Shown here: one piece after another, positions 61,545-64,000 of the stretch
Numbering within the stretch: position 1 is the stretch's first letter
Layout: the number at the start of each line of letters is the position of its first letter
Assembly (NCBI GenBank): GCA_004794785.1
Contig: SJOL01006601.1
Location: forward strand, 169,370-233,369
Length of the DNA: 64,000 bases
Origin: Opisthorchis felineus
Lineage: Eukaryota > Platyhelminthes > Trematoda > Opisthorchiida > Opisthorchiidae
Direction of reading: 5' to 3'
Translations under genes and position numbers: made by a program
Notes under the pieces: generated by a model
Told to the model about the DNA's origin: nothing
What the model saw: only the letters and a program-made list of their open reading frames with translations
Database searches by the model: none

Positions 61545-61960
61545 AAAAGCATACAGACATTGCAAAATACACTCATTTGTAAACCAATTCGGTTTTGTGG
61601 GAGACTCACCTAGAATCCAGCTGAATCTCTCGTTTATGATGTTTTTAAGCAACCACATCCGCTGCACCAGGCCGCCTCATGTTTCAGCTGGTACTATATT
61701 CGAGATATCGCCATGCATGTATAAACGTAGTACACAAACGTGAGATTCAGTGGGTTCCAGTTGAATCTCCCGCAAAACCTAATTGGTTTGCAAATGAGTG
61801 TATTTCGCTAATTTCGTGCAATTTGGGTTCAAGTGAAACGTAAGGTTGACGGAAACTCGTGGACTGCGCCTACCCGATGAGCCCCAAGAAGGGAGAAACC
61901 GGTCGTGGGCTGTAGAAGTGCTTTCAGCAGCCTTATGGGTAGTGTATTACGTCTATGCAT
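61545..61960 (-). repeat. Fold-back repeat, best folded copy
   Basis: The left part (to about 61730) reads in plus orientation: caaaatacactcatttgtaa, accaattcggttttg, gaatccagctgaatctctcg, catgtttcagctggtacta, tattcgagatatcgc. The right part (about 61745-61960) is a complete arm in minus orientation: gtttgcaaatgagtgtattt, cgctaatttcgtgcaatttg, gggttcaagtg, gatgagccccaagaaggga, gaaaccggtcgtgggctg, and the outer end cagccttatgggtagtgtat followed by tacgtcta. It shows that the family is an inverted-repeat element rather than a simple dispersed repeat. Confidence 0.8.
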
Positions 61961-62078
61961 ACAGACATACTTTTTACATTCAAAATGGTTTTTTCCTATA
62001 TAGTGCTGAGCAGACTTGTAACCACAGTGTTTCTTTCTAACGTATCATCCGAGTAGATGCGGCAGGTGGCAGCCTTCT

Positions 62079-62102
62079 TCTCTCTGTCCCTCTCTCTCTC
62101 TC
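62079..62102. repeat. (TC)n microsatellite
   Basis: A run of TC dinucleotides interrupted once by gtccc. Confidence 0.8.
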
Positions 62103-63716
62103 ATCTAAGCTGTTCTGCCTATCAAGTTGCCTCCTTAAAACACATCAGGGGGTTTTGCATATGGATTTGGAAAAAAAATGTTTTTCTAAGATCAGTTTCC
62201 TGCCGATCGTTCATTCAGTCAGTCAGTTCTGTACCTAGTTCAACATTTAGATTTGCTAAAACTGTGGAATAATCGAGCTGAAACAAAGAATTCATATATT
62301 CCAGTGCATCTGTACTTCAGTAACATCACTTGTGTGTCACTGAGCCATTTACTATTGATCAGGTGGTGAGCATCACTACTGCATAAAGTTCGTTGATAAG
62401 ATTACTGGTTTAAATGAGAGTTTGCTGCTCCAAAGCCTGCCACACTCACCAGCTACCCGCAGCACTCAATGTATTATAACCCCGCCTTGGTGCCCCAACA
62501 CAAAGAACTATGTTTTCTAAATGTGATGGCCTTAGGCGGTTGAGAAGATAAGGGTGAATATTATGGGTTTAGCATCATTTTGCCCTCCCCACGGTTGCAC
62601 AGACTCAGTTAAATAGCGATAGGTTGGCAAGGGTTTGTTGCGTTATCCCACGTAACCTGTAGCTTGGAGGCCAATAACAGACTTTGAAATCCCATCCTGA
62701 AAATGAATTTAGTCTAGTTCGAAATACCGTGAAGCACTAAACACGTGTTTCACCTCCGTGGTGACTAACCGGTAGTGCATAACTCCCTGATGTACATAAG
62801 TCGGTTTTGTACTTTACGGAGTATTACGTTCAAAATATGTGATTAACGTGGCCTAATTCACTTGTCTATCAAAGTATGAGTTATCAACTTCCAACGATTA
62901 GCACGTGCAACCCGTTATTCGTTCATCGCTAGACCCAATATCCATTTAACCTCACTAAATACAATCAGGTTTCATGCAAGTAGTTCGTTAGTTTGAACAA
63001 GGCTGAACTTTGAACTCATTAGCTTGAAACAACTTCAAGAGTTCCACCCCAACTGAGTAGCCTGAGTTGGCGATTTTCGTGCATACAATGCCATTCAATC
63101 GTGATCAGACGGCATCATATCGCTGAGGTTGAGTAGTTGGTTCCCGTTCAAATCGTTGACACAGATTTCCGCGATCAGCTCACCTACTTACATTTTATCT
63201 ACCTTTAATTCATGGAAACTCCGGGCTTCACTTCATCAGGCATTCTACTCATCAGCTTTCGACTCAGTGTACTTCATTTCAGCAGACGTCCAACTGCCCC
63301 CTCCTTGAATTCATCATTTCAAAAATGGATGGTAAATCTGCCCGCAAATGTGATCGGTTTCCTAGACAAACATATACGGTGTTAAGGTTTCTTACATGGT
63401 TCATTTAGCGGGAAGTATCAGAAATAACAGATTTCTGCACTGCTGTATGTGTTAGGCTTTCCGTCAAACTGGTCAGTTTCATTGCTGAAAACCGACTATA
63501 ACTTCACGAACAATATATCATTCTATATGTTTCAAAGGTAGTGAGGATTAATGAAGGCTGTATTGGGGTGAAGATGCAGTTATCCTGGACCCATTCATGC
63601 AACATAGAAGTCGGTCAGACAAATGGGCCAGCACAGCTGGGAACGAAATTGATGTACGGACCGTCAACTCAGCGCAAACTGTAACGTGGCATGTTGCGCA
63701 CGCACGTGTTTTACCC

Positions 63717-63728
63717 CACCCCCCCCCC
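63717..63728. repeat. Poly-C tract
   Basis: A C-rich run with ten consecutive C bases after ccacc. Such runs are prone to length error in assemblies. Confidence 0.7.
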
Positions 63729-64000
63729 AAGAGTTTTTTCCGAAACATTATCTTATTTGCGCATTGTTACATTGATTGGAAGCCGGTTGTCAACTTCGGA
63801 AAACGGACAAGGAAAAAGGGCTTTAAATGGTTAGTGAGACAAACTAGATGGCCTATGACCGGGATATGTTGCGCTGTCGCTAACCATAGAAATCGACTCA
63901 GTAAAACAGACGTGAATTCCAGTTTGGTTCAAAGAGTTTGGTTTAATTTCCTATATTTCCCACTTTGCATAAGTGGCTACAATGAAGCCGCGAAATCCCG

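Larger units (their letters stand above)
61961..64000. other. Non-coding right edge
   Basis: No recognised gene or repeat family beyond two simple-sequence tracts. Confidence 0.4.

Noticed and set aside
1..64000. Search for CRISPR arrays, bacterial operons, prophage and rRNA.
   Set aside because: No regularly spaced repeats, no densely packed genes and no rRNA-like segments; the window is eukaryotic.

Overview
This window looks like eukaryotic nuclear DNA from a flatworm, most likely a digenean trematode. The evidence is the architecture rather than a database hit: a few spliced genes lie in long intergenic stretches, introns run from 92 bp to over 11 kb, and there are decayed Penelope-like retroelements, a tRNA-derived SINE and many copies of a short fold-back repeat. 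There are no operons, Shine-Dalgarno sites or bacterial gene packing. The taxonomic call is an inference.

Three gene-derived loci are supported. (1) A dbx-type homeobox gene on the minus strand spans about 18.4 kb in three coding exons: 43010-42767, 31439-30769 and 24872-24627. The splice phases match and the joined frame codes for 386 residues. Exon 1 carries an EH1-like repressor motif. The homeodomain is split between exons 2 and 3 at its residues 44/45. (2) A complete dynein light chain of the LC8 type, also on the minus strand, has two exons (45624-45434 and 45341-45260) separated by a 92-bp intron and codes for 90 residues. It lies about 2.2 kb upstream of the dbx start, with both genes read in the same direction. 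(3) A plus-strand pseudogene of the tRNA (guanine-10-N2)-methyltransferase TRMT11 (2602-3324) keeps one frame through the N-terminal region and the first methyltransferase motif. It has two in-frame stops and lacks the rest of the catalytic domain.

Region by region: 1-2.6 kb is non-coding with one dispersed repeat. 2.6-3.3 kb is the TRMT11 pseudogene. 3.3-24.6 kb has no gene I can support. 24.6-43.0 kb is dbx, whose first intron holds decayed Penelope-like reverse transcriptase and GIY-YIG pieces on the same strand as the gene. 43.0-45.2 kb is the dbx upstream region, with a cluster of fold-back repeats. 45.3-45.6 kb is LC8. 46.2-46.5 kb is a tRNA-derived SINE. 46.5-64 kb is repeat-rich DNA without a supported gene, including another Penelope-like GIY-YIG fragment at 50.6-50.9 kb.

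The most notable structure outside the genes is a family of short non-coding repeats with more than a dozen partial copies between 21.3 and 62 kb. Several copies fold back on themselves, as if the full element were a non-autonomous transposon with terminal inverted repeats of roughly 200 bp. One copy starts about 100 bp past the dbx exon 2 splice donor, another directly abuts a Penelope-like fragment, and three lie within 1 kb upstream of the dbx start. Repeat edges are read by eye and accurate only to some tens of bases.
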